From a bacterium (GTDB lineage Bacteria; JAMCPX01), in the NCBI GenBank assembly GCA_021787665.1, contig JAJYLN010000033.1, forward strand, positions 1-12,687: a stretch of 12,687 nt of DNA, in the 5' to 3' direction. The notes under the pieces were generated by a model. It was given only the letters and a program-made list of their open reading frames with translations. It did not search any database and was not told the DNA's origin. The translations under genes and the position numbers were made by a program. Below are positions 5,398 to 12,687 of the stretch, in pieces (within the stretch, counting starts at the first letter, position 1; each line of letters begins with the position of its first letter).

Positions 5398-7112
5398 TTT
5401 ACTCCCAGCTCCAGCAGCTTCGCCTGTAACTTCTTTCTGAGCTTCTTGTCCTTGAGCTGCTTGCTGATGATGGCCTTCCGGTATGTCTTAATGGCGTACG
5501 CCTTGTCTCCTGCCTTCAGGTATGCGTCTCCGAGATGCTCGAGTATCTGCGGGTCGCCCTTCGACAGCTTCACCGCCCTTCTCAGGGTGGCGATCGCCTC
5601 CTTCAAGTGGCCCTTCTTATAATAGACCCACCCGAGGCTGTCCGTAATGAAACCGTCGTTCGGCCGTATCTTCAGGGCCTTTTTTATCATGGTCTCCGCG
5701 GCATCGAGCTTTATGCCCTTGTCTGCGTAGGTATACCCTATGTAGTTGAGGGCATCCGCATTCTTTCGGTTGATCTTCAGGATCTGCTCCATGACGCTTA
5801 TCGCGTCCTTCGCATCTCCCCACTGATCATAGACGACCCCGAGGTGGTACAGCAGGGACTGGCTGTCCGTAAATTTGTTCAACGCCTTGTTCAGTACGCC
5901 GACGGCCTGCTTGTAATCCTTGTCCTGTGCAAAGAACGAGGCGTAGAGGTTGTACAGATCGACCGTCGGGTTTGTTTTCAGGACCGGCAGCAGTGTGTTC
6001 TCCGCCTCCTTTGACTTCTTCTGGTTGCTGTAGATGATTGCCACCTGGACCATGGCGTCCGGGTAGATCACGTTTTCGGGGGGTATCTTCCTGAATGCCT
6101 CGATGGCCCGGACGTCCTTCTTGTTTTCCGCGAGCAGGATGCCGTAGTAGTAATAGGCCCTGTAGAACGACGGGTTCGAAGCGATGATCGTCTTGAACAC
6201 GGCCTCGGCTGCCTTGTACTGCTTCAGCTCTATATACACCATGCCGACCTTGAGCTGGAGGGCGAGAGAGGACACATAAATCTGCGCCTTCCTGTAGCTT
6301 TCGAGGGCGCTGGTATACTGTTTTGCCGTAAGGTACAGATCCCCTATCTTCTCGTACAGGTCGTATTCGTCCGGGTTGTTCTGCAGGATGCTGTTATAGA
6401 CCGCCACGGCCTTGTCGTACTCTTTTAAAAAGGCATAGATGTCGGCCTCCTCGTAGAGGGCCGTAGAAAAAGCCGGCGAGGCCTTAACCGCGTCCTGATA
6501 GTACGCGATGGCTTCCTTGTACTTCTTCTGGTCCACCGCGATCTTGGCGAGGTAGTAGTATGGGTATGGTGACGAGGGGATATGGAGAATCATCGAGTTC
6601 AGGGTGTCTTTCGCGCCCGTCGTGTCGTTGGCATGGTACTGGGTAAGCGCGAGCGCTATGTACGCGTTCTCAGAGACCGGCGACAGCGTTACCACCTGCT
6701 TTAGCGTGGCTATCGCCTGCGCCGTCTTTCCGGTTTTCGACTCGATGTCGGCCCTGTCGTAGAGTGCGGGGATATAGTAAGGATCTATCTTCAGGGCCGC
6801 GTCTATCTGGGCGAGAGCATCGCCGTAGGCCCTGCCTTCGGCATAGAGCTTTGCGAGCGAGAGGTACAGGTAGGGTGATGAGTGGTCGTACGATACGGCC
6901 TTTTTCATCGCGTTTAGCGCGCTCTTCACATCGCCGTCCTGCTCGTGCATCTGCGCTATCATATAGTACGTTTCCGCGCACTCGGTGTTCGAGGAACACC
7001 TGTTCGATACCGTGTGCCCCTCCAGGGAAGGTTGAGCGGAATGTGACCAAAGGAAATGTGAGCAGCCCGATGCTGTCAGCACGAGGGTAAGGGCAAAAAC
7101 CAATTTTTTCAT
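5394..7112 (-). CDS. Tetratricopeptide-repeat (TPR) lipoprotein
   Basis: This 572-residue lipoprotein begins MKKLVFALTLVLTASGC, with the lipid-attached Cys17 followed by Ser, which predicts outer-membrane placement facing the periplasm. From about residue 45 to the end it is a continuous array of roughly 14 TPR units with the usual pattern (A-x3-Y at the second helix, Pro near the unit end). Examples are YKEAIAYYQDAVKASP, YDKAVAVYNSILQNNP and YTSALESYRKAQ. The C-terminal block (ALNYIGYTYADKG ... NDGFITDSLGWVYYKKGHLKEAI ... LEHLGDAYLKAGD) is the conserved signature of a common proteobacterial envelope TPR family. It probably scaffolds a protein complex; partners are likely its operon neighbours. 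It is the first gene of the operon. No Shine-Dalgarno is seen before the ATG, and the best promoter lies only a few bases upstream. Confidence 0.93.
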   Translation of the reverse strand: MKKLVFALTLVLTASGCSHFLWSHSAQPSLEGHTVSNRCSSNTECAETYYMIAQMHEQDGDVKSALNAMKKAVSYDHSSPYLYLSLAKLYAEGRAYGDALAQIDAALKIDPYYIPALYDRADIESKTGKTAQAIATLKQVVTLSPVSENAYIALALTQYHANDTTGAKDTLNSMILHIPSSPYPYYYLAKIAVDQKKYKEAIAYYQDAVKASPAFSTALYEEADIYAFLKEYDKAVAVYNSILQNNPDEYDLYEKIGDLYLTAKQYTSALESYRKAQIYVSSLALQLKVGMVYIELKQYKAAEAVFKTIIASNPSFYRAYYYYGILLAENKKDVRAIEAFRKIPPENVIYPDAMVQVAIIYSNQKKSKEAENTLLPVLKTNPTVDLYNLYASFFAQDKDYKQAVGVLNKALNKFTDSQSLLYHLGVVYDQWGDAKDAISVMEQILKINRKNADALNYIGYTYADKGIKLDAAETMIKKALKIRPNDGFITDSLGWVYYKKGHLKEAIATLRRAVKLSKGDPQILEHLGDAYLKAGDKAYAIKTYRKAIISKQLKDKKLRKKLQAKLLELGVK

Positions 7113-7122
7113 AGTATAGCTA

Positions 7123-7151
7123 AGGATAATGCTTTTTTACAGATATTTCAA
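7123..7151 (-). promoter_or_regulatory. Promoter of the TPR / LolB-like / binding-protein / TatD-rSAM operon
   Basis: On the minus strand, TTGAAA (7151-7146) and TATCCT (7128-7123) are separated by 17 bp. Transcription would start about four bases before the ATG at 7112, so the mRNA would be almost leaderless. That fits the missing ribosome site. A second -10-like TATACT (7118-7113) abuts the ATG but would start transcription inside the gene. Confidence 0.5.
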
Positions 7152-7168
7152 CGGGTATTGAAGAAGCA

Positions 7169-7196
7169 GGGACAGCGGCCCAGGGGTCGCTGTCCC
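7169..7196 (-). terminator. GC-rich hairpin after the Cys-containing lipoprotein gene (likely terminator or REP-like palindrome)
   Basis: GGGACAGCG (7169-7177) pairs perfectly with CGCTGTCCC (7188-7196). The inner bases extend the stem to about 12 bp, leaving a CAGG tetraloop. On the minus strand it is followed by TGCTTCTTC, only partly T-rich, so terminator activity is likely but not textbook. The GGGACAG...CTGTCCC core also resembles dispersed REP-type palindromes of many bacteria. Confidence 0.5.
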
Positions 7197-7234
7197 CGAT
7201 CTATCCGACACTTTCCGCTATGGTCCTGTAATGC

Positions 7235-8128
7235 TCAATCGCAGGCGTTCAGCGTAATGGGCTTACCGTTCAGGTCCGCCGCACCGCACTGGCCCGGTAG
7301 ATAGGTGAGCGTATAGGTGCCGATAGTGCTGTTGTCCGAGTCCCTGGTAAGTACGAGGGTGATCGAGCCGTCCACCGGGTGGCAACAGCCCTGCATGACC
7401 GTGACATTGTTCAGTGTCGCGGTCGCGAGGACCTTTTTCAATAGGTGGTCGACGCTTCCGGTCCCGTTGATGATGCGCTTGGTGATGTTTGGCCACACAC
7501 CGGTATTTGCCATCGTGAGATTGAGGGCAACGTTATGGTCAAGGATGAGCTTGCCACCGGCATCAAGGACGTTCTGGCTGACGTTAACGTTTATTGCCCT
7601 GGATACGACGCCTCCTCCCACACCGCTCGTCGTTTTCATGATGTTTGTCGTACCCGTCAGGTACAGGGATGTCCCGTCGGTCCTTGTCCTCACCAGATTG
7701 TCGGTGGACGCATCGATGGCCTCCGCCGTAATTGTGCCCGCTGTTGTATCAGAGAACAGCGTTACCGTCGCCGTGACCGCGCCGCCTGTCATGACGCCGC
7801 TGAAGTAATTTTGCGGTATGCACCCGTTGCCGAAGTTTGCGGTTAGCAGATACACGGAAGGGTAAACGCCTGGGGCCGTCTCGTGCACCTTGGTTACCAC
7901 CGGACAGGATGAGCTGCCCGATACCGACTCATACCCCATGATGCCAAGGCTCAGATTATCGCTCACGCTCGACAGCGCTATCGCATCGTTCGTGGACGAG
8001 CTTATGGACGCCTCCGACGATTGATTGACCGCCACGGTGTTCAGGCCCGTTGTCTGCGTACCGCAGCCTGTTATCCAGAAACCAGCTAACCATAGTGTCG
8101 CGAAAATCGTTATTATCTTTTTAACCAT
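7235..8128 (-). CDS. Ser/Thr-rich lipoprotein of unknown function with six mature cysteines
   Basis: The gene encodes 297 residues. The start is the ATG at 8128-8126, directly after a near-perfect ribosome site (GGAGGAGGTA, 8140-8131). A longer reading from 8170 would place this site inside the gene, so I reject it. The signal peptide MVKKIITIFATLWLAGFWITGC puts the lipid on Cys22, with Gly next. The mature protein is rich in Ser, Thr, Gly and Asn, with strand-like alternation and no coiled coil or enzyme motif. This suggests a beta-rich exported domain. Cysteines at about 75, 103, 248, 249, 281 and 296 could form disulfides; the adjacent pair in MQGCCHPVDG is notable. I do not recognise the family. 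It stands alone, with a hairpin after its stop and its own ribosome site and probable promoter. Confidence 0.85.
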   Translation of the reverse strand: MVKKIITIFATLWLAGFWITGCGTQTTGLNTVAVNQSSEASISSSTNDAIALSSVSDNLSLGIMGYESVSGSSSCPVVTKVHETAPGVYPSVYLLTANFGNGCIPQNYFSGVMTGGAVTATVTLFSDTTAGTITAEAIDASTDNLVRTRTDGTSLYLTGTTNIMKTTSGVGGGVVSRAINVNVSQNVLDAGGKLILDHNVALNLTMANTGVWPNITKRIINGTGSVDHLLKKVLATATLNNVTVMQGCCHPVDGSITLVLTRDSDNSTIGTYTLTYLPGQCGAADLNGKPITLNACD

Positions 8129-8146
8129 GTTACCTCCTCCTTGTTT

Positions 8147-8175
8147 TTTATCTATATAAACAGTCTGCACGGCAA
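8147..8175 (-). promoter_or_regulatory. Possible promoter of the Cys-containing lipoprotein gene
   Basis: TTGCCG (8175-8170) and GATAAA (8152-8147) lie 17 bp apart on the minus strand. The AT-rich TTTATATAG just upstream offers an alternative -10 but lacks a good -35. With the first choice, transcription would begin at about the first base of the ribosome site, so the assignment is weak. Confidence 0.3.
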
Positions 8176-8223
8176 AAGGTTTCGGTCGACTTGAAAAGGA
8201 GTTACGTATGGCCCTGTTATCCC

Positions 8224-8255
8224 GGTAACGTGTCTGTGATCACACGGCCGGTACC
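8224..8255. other. Imperfect palindrome downstream of mutL
   Basis: GGTA (8224-8227) with TACC (8252-8255) and CGTGT (8229-8233) with ACACG (8242-8246) form an interrupted stem. The 10-bp perfect palindrome TGTGATCACA (8235-8244) overlaps it. No T-run follows on the minus strand, so a rho-independent mutL terminator is not supported. The 137-bp space between mutL and the upstream end of the next gene otherwise holds only the weak promoter above. Confidence 0.3.
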
Positions 8256-8265
8256 CGTGTATACC

Positions 8266-10032
8266 TCACCGTCTGTGGAAGGACTTCTCGATCTCTGCAA
8301 GGGGCAGGACGAACACGAAGGGCCTGCCGTGGGGGCAGCTCAGCGGGATGCCGAGCTCGTCGAGCTGCATGAACAGCGCCCGTATCTTTTCGACCGGTAT
8401 GAACTCCCCGGCCCTTACCGCACCTTTACACGCCACGTCGGCCATTATCCGATAGAGCGGATCGGTCTTCTGGTCCCCGGTAAGCTCAGTATGGCTCGCG
8501 TCGTTGCCGTCCTTGATGGAGTCCAGGAGCTCTATGAACGATAGCGGCGTGAACGCCGTCCCGGGCGGCACGGCTTTCACGAGGACGCGGTCGTTCCCGA
8601 TCGCAAGCCCGTACCCTGTCGTGCTCAGTGCGACCTGTGCCTCGTTCAGGATACTCATTCTGCCTTCGTTCAGGAACAGCTCCTCCGGCGTTATCAGGAG
8701 CTGCGACTGTCTGCGGCGCAGCTGCGAGTCCCTCATGAGCCGCTCGAACAGGATCCGCTCGTGCATGGCATGCTGGTCTATGAGCACCATGCCGTCCGGC
8801 GAAGACGCTACGATATAGGTCGCATGGAACTGCCCATGGATGTCGAGGGAAGAGAACGCGCCTTTTTGTACAAGCTCCTGCTGTGGCAGCAGGCGGGCTG
8901 TGCCGCCGGCCTGGCTCCGACCTCTTTCGTAGCGCCCCGGGTCCGGGACATCGGCCCGCCGTCCGCGCACTGCGTACGCTGCGGAAGCTTCTTTTATCTC
9001 GTCGATGGAGGTGCCCCTGTTTGTACCAGGGGCGCTGTAGACGCTGGTCCTCCGGTTGACGGCGTCCCGTACCGCACTGCCGACCGCATCGTACACCATG
9101 GCCTTGTCTGCGAACTTTACTGCGGTCTTCGTCGGATTGACGTTCACGTCGACGAAATGGAGGGGCAGGGACAGGTCTATGATGGCGACCGGATACCTCC
9201 CTCTCCCGAGCGAGGCCGAGTACGCACCGGTCACTGTGAAGAGGAGCGGCCGGTCCACGACGTACCGCCGGTTGACGAACAGGTAGACGGACCTCGAAGA
9301 TCCCGTCGTGTAATCCGGATCGGACACGAACCCATGGACCCCTGCGATGCCGTTGTCGTAGGCCACGCTGTACAGTCTGCCTTTCAGTTTCTGGTCTATT
9401 CTCAGGACAGCCCGCGCGTCCGCCGGCGCGGGCTGCAAATTAAAGATCTCCTTTGCGTTGTGTACGAGCCGTATGCCTATGTCGCTGTTGCCGAACACGA
9501 ATCTGTCGATGACTTCGAGGCACGCCCTGTATTCGGCCTGCGCGGAGCCCATGAACTTCTTCCGCGCCGGCGTACTGAAGAAGAGGCCTGCTACCGTTAC
9601 CGCCGTGCCCCTGTCGTGTGCCACGATGGCCCTTTCCGTTACGCGGCCGCCCCGGATACTCAGACGCGTGCCCATGGCCTCGCTCGCGTGCCGCGTCACG
9701 ATCTCGAGTTCTGCTACGCCCCCTATACTGCAGAGGGCCTCGCCCCTGAAGCCGAGCGTCGCTATCTCGTACAGGTCGCGCTCGCTGCGGAGCTTGCTCG
9801 TCGTGTGTCTCTGGACGGCGAGCTCTGCGTCATCCGACAGGATCCCGCTCCCGTCGTCCCGTACCCTGATGGAGTCGATGCCCCCGTTCTTCAGCTCGAC
9901 ATCGATCGAGTGTGCGCCGGCGTCTATGGAGTTCTCCATGAGCTCCTTGACGATGGACGCAGGCCGCTCGATCACCTCGCCGGCGGCTATCTTGCTCGCG
10001 AGCTCGTCCGACAGTCTGACTATGGTGCCCAT
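8266..10032 (-). CDS. mutL: DNA mismatch repair protein MutL
   Basis: This 588-residue MutL couples MutS mismatch recognition to downstream repair. The N-terminal GHKL ATPase is complete: KELMENSIDAG (E33 catalytic, N34 for Mg2+), DDGSGI (59-64), GFRGEAL (94-100), RGTAV (141-145) and the closing VDVNVNPTK (294-302). A Ser/Gly/Arg-rich linker spans about 335-390. The C-terminal dimerisation and endonuclease domain carries the metal-binding DQHAMHERILFE (D419-E430), which fits the DQHA-x2-E-x4-E nicking motif, plus ACK (534-536) and CPHGRP (566-571). E. coli MutL lacks this nicking motif, so this protein probably nicks DNA itself and does not depend on MutH. The ATG lies two bases after the stop of the thioredoxin-like gene; the ribosome site is poor, so expression is probably coupled to it. 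Confidence 0.98.
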   Translation of the reverse strand: MGTIVRLSDELASKIAAGEVIERPASIVKELMENSIDAGAHSIDVELKNGGIDSIRVRDDGSGILSDDAELAVQRHTTSKLRSERDLYEIATLGFRGEALCSIGGVAELEIVTRHASEAMGTRLSIRGGRVTERAIVAHDRGTAVTVAGLFFSTPARKKFMGSAQAEYRACLEVIDRFVFGNSDIGIRLVHNAKEIFNLQPAPADARAVLRIDQKLKGRLYSVAYDNGIAGVHGFVSDPDYTTGSSRSVYLFVNRRYVVDRPLLFTVTGAYSASLGRGRYPVAIIDLSLPLHFVDVNVNPTKTAVKFADKAMVYDAVGSAVRDAVNRRTSVYSAPGTNRGTSIDEIKEASAAYAVRGRRADVPDPGRYERGRSQAGGTARLLPQQELVQKGAFSSLDIHGQFHATYIVASSPDGMVLIDQHAMHERILFERLMRDSQLRRRQSQLLITPEELFLNEGRMSILNEAQVALSTTGYGLAIGNDRVLVKAVPPGTAFTPLSFIELLDSIKDGNDASHTELTGDQKTDPLYRIMADVACKGAVRAGEFIPVEKIRALFMQLDELGIPLSCPHGRPFVFVLPLAEIEKSFHRR

Positions 10033-10034
10033 CT

Positions 10035-11081
10035 TCAGTTCGGCTCGACGCTCGACACGAAGGTTAGCGCGAACATCTCCAGGGCGATGCTATCCGGGGA
10101 TAGTGTCAGCGTTGACTTTCTGTAGGGCTGGTCCTTCGTGATGTTATACAGCCCGGGCTCCCGTACCGGCACATAGCTGCCGTCATCGTCGAAGAGGACG
10201 TCTTTCCCGCATGAGCGCCCGTCGACCGGTATCCCGTCGATCAGAACGTACACCTTGATCGTGTGATCGCCGGGCGAAGCCATGACCGCATCTATACCCG
10301 CGGTACGGCAGGTGAGTGTTATGCACGAAGGCACCGTGGTTGCTATGGCGCTCTCTTCCGTTGCAGCCCATGTGCCCTGGAGGTACACGGTGTCTTCCTG
10401 GGGCTGCTCGGGCAGCGTGTAGACGACGGGCTCGCTGTCCCGGTTGTAGCCTCCGGCGTTCCCTATCTTCCCTCTGACGAAACCGAAGTGCAGGGCAGGC
10501 GTGATCGGATAGCTCCTCGTACCCGGCACATCCGTGTCCCGTACCGGCTCCATGATGCCGGGCAGCGGGAGCCCCGGGCTCGACTCAAGCAGCGCGTGCT
10601 GTATCTTTGACTCGAGGTCCGCGTAGCCGCCCTCCCCGGCCTGGTCGTACACTATCTCGAGCCTGGAATTGAACAGGACCTTTCGCGGCCAGTACTCGTT
10701 GTGGAACGCCGTCCAGAAGCCGTAGTCATTGTCCATCACGACCGGGTATGCTATGCCGAGCTTCCTGATTGCGTGCTCGAGGCTTTTCCTGTCCGATGTC
10801 ACGCTGAACTCCGGGGTGTGCACGCCTATGATGACGAGTCCCTTGTCTGCGTACCGCCGGTGCCACTCGTTCAGGTACGGTATGGTCCGTATGCAGTTGG
10901 TGCAGGTGTACTCCCAGAAGTCAATGAGCAGGGGCTTGTCCGTCAACGACCTGTTAATGACGTAAATAGAGTTGTTTCTTTCCCTGTCGCCAGTCGATAC
11001 GATGAGCGGCTCGGAATTGATCCACCGCGACCTCAGTATGCCCATAATCCCGTCTCTTGTCTTCAGATCCGACACGTGCAC
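10035..11081 (-). CDS. Thioredoxin-like protein with DipZ-type active site and C-terminal beta domain
   Basis: This 348-residue protein carries a thioredoxin-fold domain at about 25-165 with active site [14 protein letters not shown] (redox pair C60/C63) and the cis-proline region [10 protein letters not shown] (P132). The aromatic-x-x-C-x-N-C-x-R-x-x-PY pattern resembles the C-terminal part of DipZ and related TlpA-like proteins. The second half (about 190-348) is strand-rich and ends in a jelly-roll-like segment ([27 protein letters not shown]). This matches the carbohydrate-binding-like domain that follows thioredoxin in DipZ. The CcdA-like membrane part of DipZ is absent, and no signal peptide is seen, so it appears cytoplasmic. 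The chosen GTG at 11081 has GGAAG six bases upstream; GTG 11075 and ATG 11045 are alternatives. It precedes mutL by two bases, and the pair is divergent from uvrB. Confidence 0.9.
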   Translation of the reverse strand: MHVSDLKTRDGIMGILRSRWINSEPLIVSTGDRERNNSIYVINRSLTDKPLLIDFWEYTCTNCIRTIPYLNEWHRRYADKGLVIIGVHTPEFSVTSDRKSLEHAIRKLGIAYPVVMDNDYGFWTAFHNEYWPRKVLFNSRLEIVYDQAGEGGYADLESKIQHALLESSPGLPLPGIMEPVRDTDVPGTRSYPITPALHFGFVRGKIGNAGGYNRDSEPVVYTLPEQPQEDTVYLQGTWAATEESAIATTVPSCITLTCRTAGIDAVMASPGDHTIKVYVLIDGIPVDGRSCGKDVLFDDDGSYVPVREPGLYNITKDQPYRKSTLTLSPDSIALEMFALTFVSSVEPN

Positions 11082-11095
11082 TGCCCTCTTCCGAT

Positions 11096-11123
11096 AGTGT
11101 ACAGATTATTTCCGAAAATTCAA
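11096..11123 (-). promoter_or_regulatory. Possible promoter of the thioredoxin-like gene and mutL
   Basis: On the minus strand, TTGAAT (11123-11118) and TACACT (11101-11096) have a 16-bp spacer. Each matches four of six consensus bases. Transcription would begin around 11089, within the GGAAG ribosome site of the GTG 11081 start, so either the promoter or that start may be misplaced. Confidence 0.4.
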
Positions 11124-11147
11124 GCAGGGCGGGGAAGACCTTGCCTG

Positions 11148-11177
11148 TTGACATTGTGCGCGGCGGAGCATTATTTT
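11148..11177 (+). promoter_or_regulatory. Promoter of uvrB
   Basis: A consensus -35, TTGACA (11148-11153), is followed after 18 bp by TATTTT (11172-11177). The predicted start site is two or three bases before the uvrB ATG at 11187, giving an almost leaderless transcript. I see no LexA-type SOS box of the E. coli or Gram-positive form in this 105-bp divergent region. Confidence 0.5.
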
Positions 11178-11186
11178 ATCAGTATC

Positions 11187-12687
11187 ATGGGGCAGTTCCA
11201 GTTAGTTTCCAGCTATACGCCGAGCGGTGATCAGCCTGGCGCGATCCGCGATCTCGTGCAGGGCCTGTTGAGGGGCGAGCAGTACCAGACCCTGCTCGGT
11301 GTGACCGGCTCCGGCAAGACCTTTACCATGGCCAACGTGATCCAGCAGGTACAGCTCCCCACCCTCGTCATGGCGCCCAACAAGACCCTCGCCGCACAGC
11401 TCTATACAGAGATGCGCGACTTATTCCCGCATAACGCGGTAGAATATTTCGTGAGCTACTACGATTACTATCAGCCGGAGGCATACAAGCCGGAGACCGA
11501 TACGTACATCGAGAAGGACGCCTCCATCAACGACGAAATAGACAAGCTTCGACATGCCGCGACGCACTCCCTGCTCGAGAGAGAAGACGTGATCATCGTC
11601 GCGAGCGTTTCGTGCATCTACGGCCTGGGATCGCCGGAGGCGTACAGGGGCATGCTCGCCTATGCGGAGACCGGCAGGAAGCTGGACAGGGACGAGTTCA
11701 TCCGCAGTCTCGTCAGGATACAGTACAGCAGGAACAATTACGATTTCTACCGGGGTGTCTTCAGGGTTATGGGAGACATCGTTGAGGTGTTCCCGGCCTA
11801 CGAGAGCGACCTCGCACTCCACATAGAGTTTTTCGGGGACACCGTGGAGGCGATCTACGCATTCGACCCGGTGCGGGGCGTGAAGAAGGACATGCTCAGG
11901 CGGGTCGTCATCTACCCGGCAAGCCATTATGTTACCGAGGAGAGCGCGCTCCGGCGTGCGATAGAGGCCATAAAGCAGGAGCTCGCAGACCGCCTGAGCC
12001 AGTTGCGGAAGGCAGACCGGCCGCTCGAGGCCGAGCGCTTGCAGCGGAAGACGTTGTACGATCTCGAAATGCTCGAAGAGATGGGGTACTGCACAGGTAT
12101 AGAGAACTACTCGAGGCACCTCAGCGGCAGGGCTCAGGGAGAGCCGCCTCCTACGCTGCTCGATTACTTCCCGAAGGACTTCCTCTTGTTCATCGACGAA
12201 AGCCACATTACCGTCCCCCAGATAGGCGGCATGTACGAGGGTGACCGCAGCCGCAAGAAGACGCTGGTCGAGTACGGGTTCAGACTGCCCTCCGCGCTGG
12301 ACAACAGGCCGCTGAGGTTCCAGGAGTTCGAGCAGAGGGTGCGGAGGGCCGTGTACGTCTCGGCGACCCCCGGCGACTACGAGCTGGCCAGGTCGCGGGG
12401 GAGCGTGGTGGAGCAGATCATCAGGCCCACCGGGCTCGCGGATCCGGAGATCGTCATCAAGAGTGCTGCGAACCAGGTAGACACCCTGCTCGCCGAGATA
12501 CGGGAACGTATCGGAAACAAGGAGCGGGTGCTCGTGACGACCCTGACCAAGCGCATGGCCGAGGAGCTTGCCGAGTACTACGCCGGGCTCGGTATCAGGG
12601 TGAAGTACATGCACTCGGACATCGAGACGCTCGAGCGGGTAGACATCATACGGGACCTCAGGCTGGGCAAGTTCGACGTGCTGGTGG
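11187..12687 (+). CDS. uvrB: Excinuclease ABC subunit UvrB (partial, C-terminus beyond the right edge)
   Basis: UvrB is the damage-verifying helicase-like subunit of nucleotide excision repair; it receives DNA from UvrA and recruits UvrC for incision. About 500 of the usual 660-670 residues are present. The start [20 protein letters not shown] is typical of the family and fixes the ATG at 11187. Visible motifs are Walker A GVTGSGKT (38-45), NKTLAAQL, the DNA-gripping beta-hairpin [10 protein letters not shown] followed by [30 protein letters not shown], Walker B-like IDESH (about 337), and [11 protein letters not shown]. The fragment ends in GKFDVLV, at the helicase motif V region; the C-terminal UvrC-binding domain is outside. 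No close Shine-Dalgarno is seen (nearest GGAG about 18 bases upstream). It is divergent from the thioredoxin-mutL pair. There is no frameshift in the part shown. Confidence 0.98.
   Translation, partial: MGQFQLVSSYTPSGDQPGAIRDLVQGLLRGEQYQTLLGVTGSGKTFTMANVIQQVQLPTLVMAPNKTLAAQLYTEMRDLFPHNAVEYFVSYYDYYQPEAYKPETDTYIEKDASINDEIDKLRHAATHSLLEREDVIIVASVSCIYGLGSPEAYRGMLAYAETGRKLDRDEFIRSLVRIQYSRNNYDFYRGVFRVMGDIVEVFPAYESDLALHIEFFGDTVEAIYAFDPVRGVKKDMLRRVVIYPASHYVTEESALRRAIEAIKQELADRLSQLRKADRPLEAERLQRKTLYDLEMLEEMGYCTGIENYSRHLSGRAQGEPPPTLLDYFPKDFLLFIDESHITVPQIGGMYEGDRSRKKTLVEYGFRLPSALDNRPLRFQEFEQRVRRAVYVSATPGDYELARSRGSVVEQIIRPTGLADPEIVIKSAANQVDTLLAEIRERIGNKERVLVTTLTKRMAEELAEYYAGLGIRVKYMHSDIETLERVDIIRDLRLGKFDVLV

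Noticed and set aside
8129-8170. 14-residue N-terminal extension of the Cys-containing lipoprotein
   Set aside because: The extension contains the GGAGGAGGTA ribosome site and would spoil the signal peptide.
8761-10125. Plus-strand 454-codon ORF opposite mutL
   Set aside because: mutL is unmistakable on the minus strand with all motifs. The antisense ORF is a codon-bias shadow with no recognisable domain.
11421-12614. Minus-strand 397-codon ORF opposite uvrB
   Set aside because: UvrB reads through without a break on the plus strand. The antisense product is a His/Leu/Val-rich shadow without a domain.

Overview
The window looks like chromosomal DNA of a diderm (Gram-negative) bacterium. By eye it is moderately GC-rich. 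Five of the nine protein genes encode predicted lipoproteins, and the repair genes are of the widespread bacterial type: a MutL with an intact endonuclease motif, and UvrB. The TatD/radical-SAM fusion and the TPR-lipoprotein operon would suit a Desulfobacterota- or Nitrospirota-like lineage. That placement is inference from gene content, not from a marker gene. No rRNA, tRNA, CRISPR array or transposase gene is visible.

Layout from left to right. Positions 1-706 (minus strand) hold the 5' part of a Pro/Tyr-rich lipoprotein gene built from two tandem repeat arrays, and it runs off the left edge. Positions 707-937 form a divergent regulatory region with a clear plus-strand promoter, a perfect 15-bp tandem direct repeat just upstream of its -35, and a 12-codon mini-ORF. 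These lead into a small XRE-type regulator gene (938-1351, plus). Positions 1352-1502 lie between convergent gene ends and can form a pseudoknot with an inserted hairpin.

Positions 1503-7112 (minus) are one operon, transcribed from right to left: TPR-repeat lipoprotein, LolB/DUF4292-like lipoprotein, family-5 solute-binding lipoprotein, and a TatD nuclease fused to a radical SAM domain. Every junction can be read as a 4-base stop/start overlap, which suggests translational coupling. A separate gene for a Ser/Thr-rich, cysteine-containing lipoprotein of unknown function (7235-8128, minus) lies upstream and ends at a GC-rich hairpin.

Positions 8266-11081 (minus) carry mutL, placed two bases after the stop of a DipZ-like thioredoxin gene. 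A 105-bp divergent promoter region separates that pair from uvrB (11187 to the right edge, plus), which is cut off after about 500 codons. The right half is therefore a DNA-repair neighbourhood (mutL, uvrB), and the left half is devoted to cell-envelope lipoproteins. No complete new system can be proved from the sequence alone. The best candidates for a second look are the pseudoknotted intergenic RNA, the repeat-array lipoprotein next to a regulator with a tandem operator-like repeat, and the four-gene envelope/radical-SAM operon.
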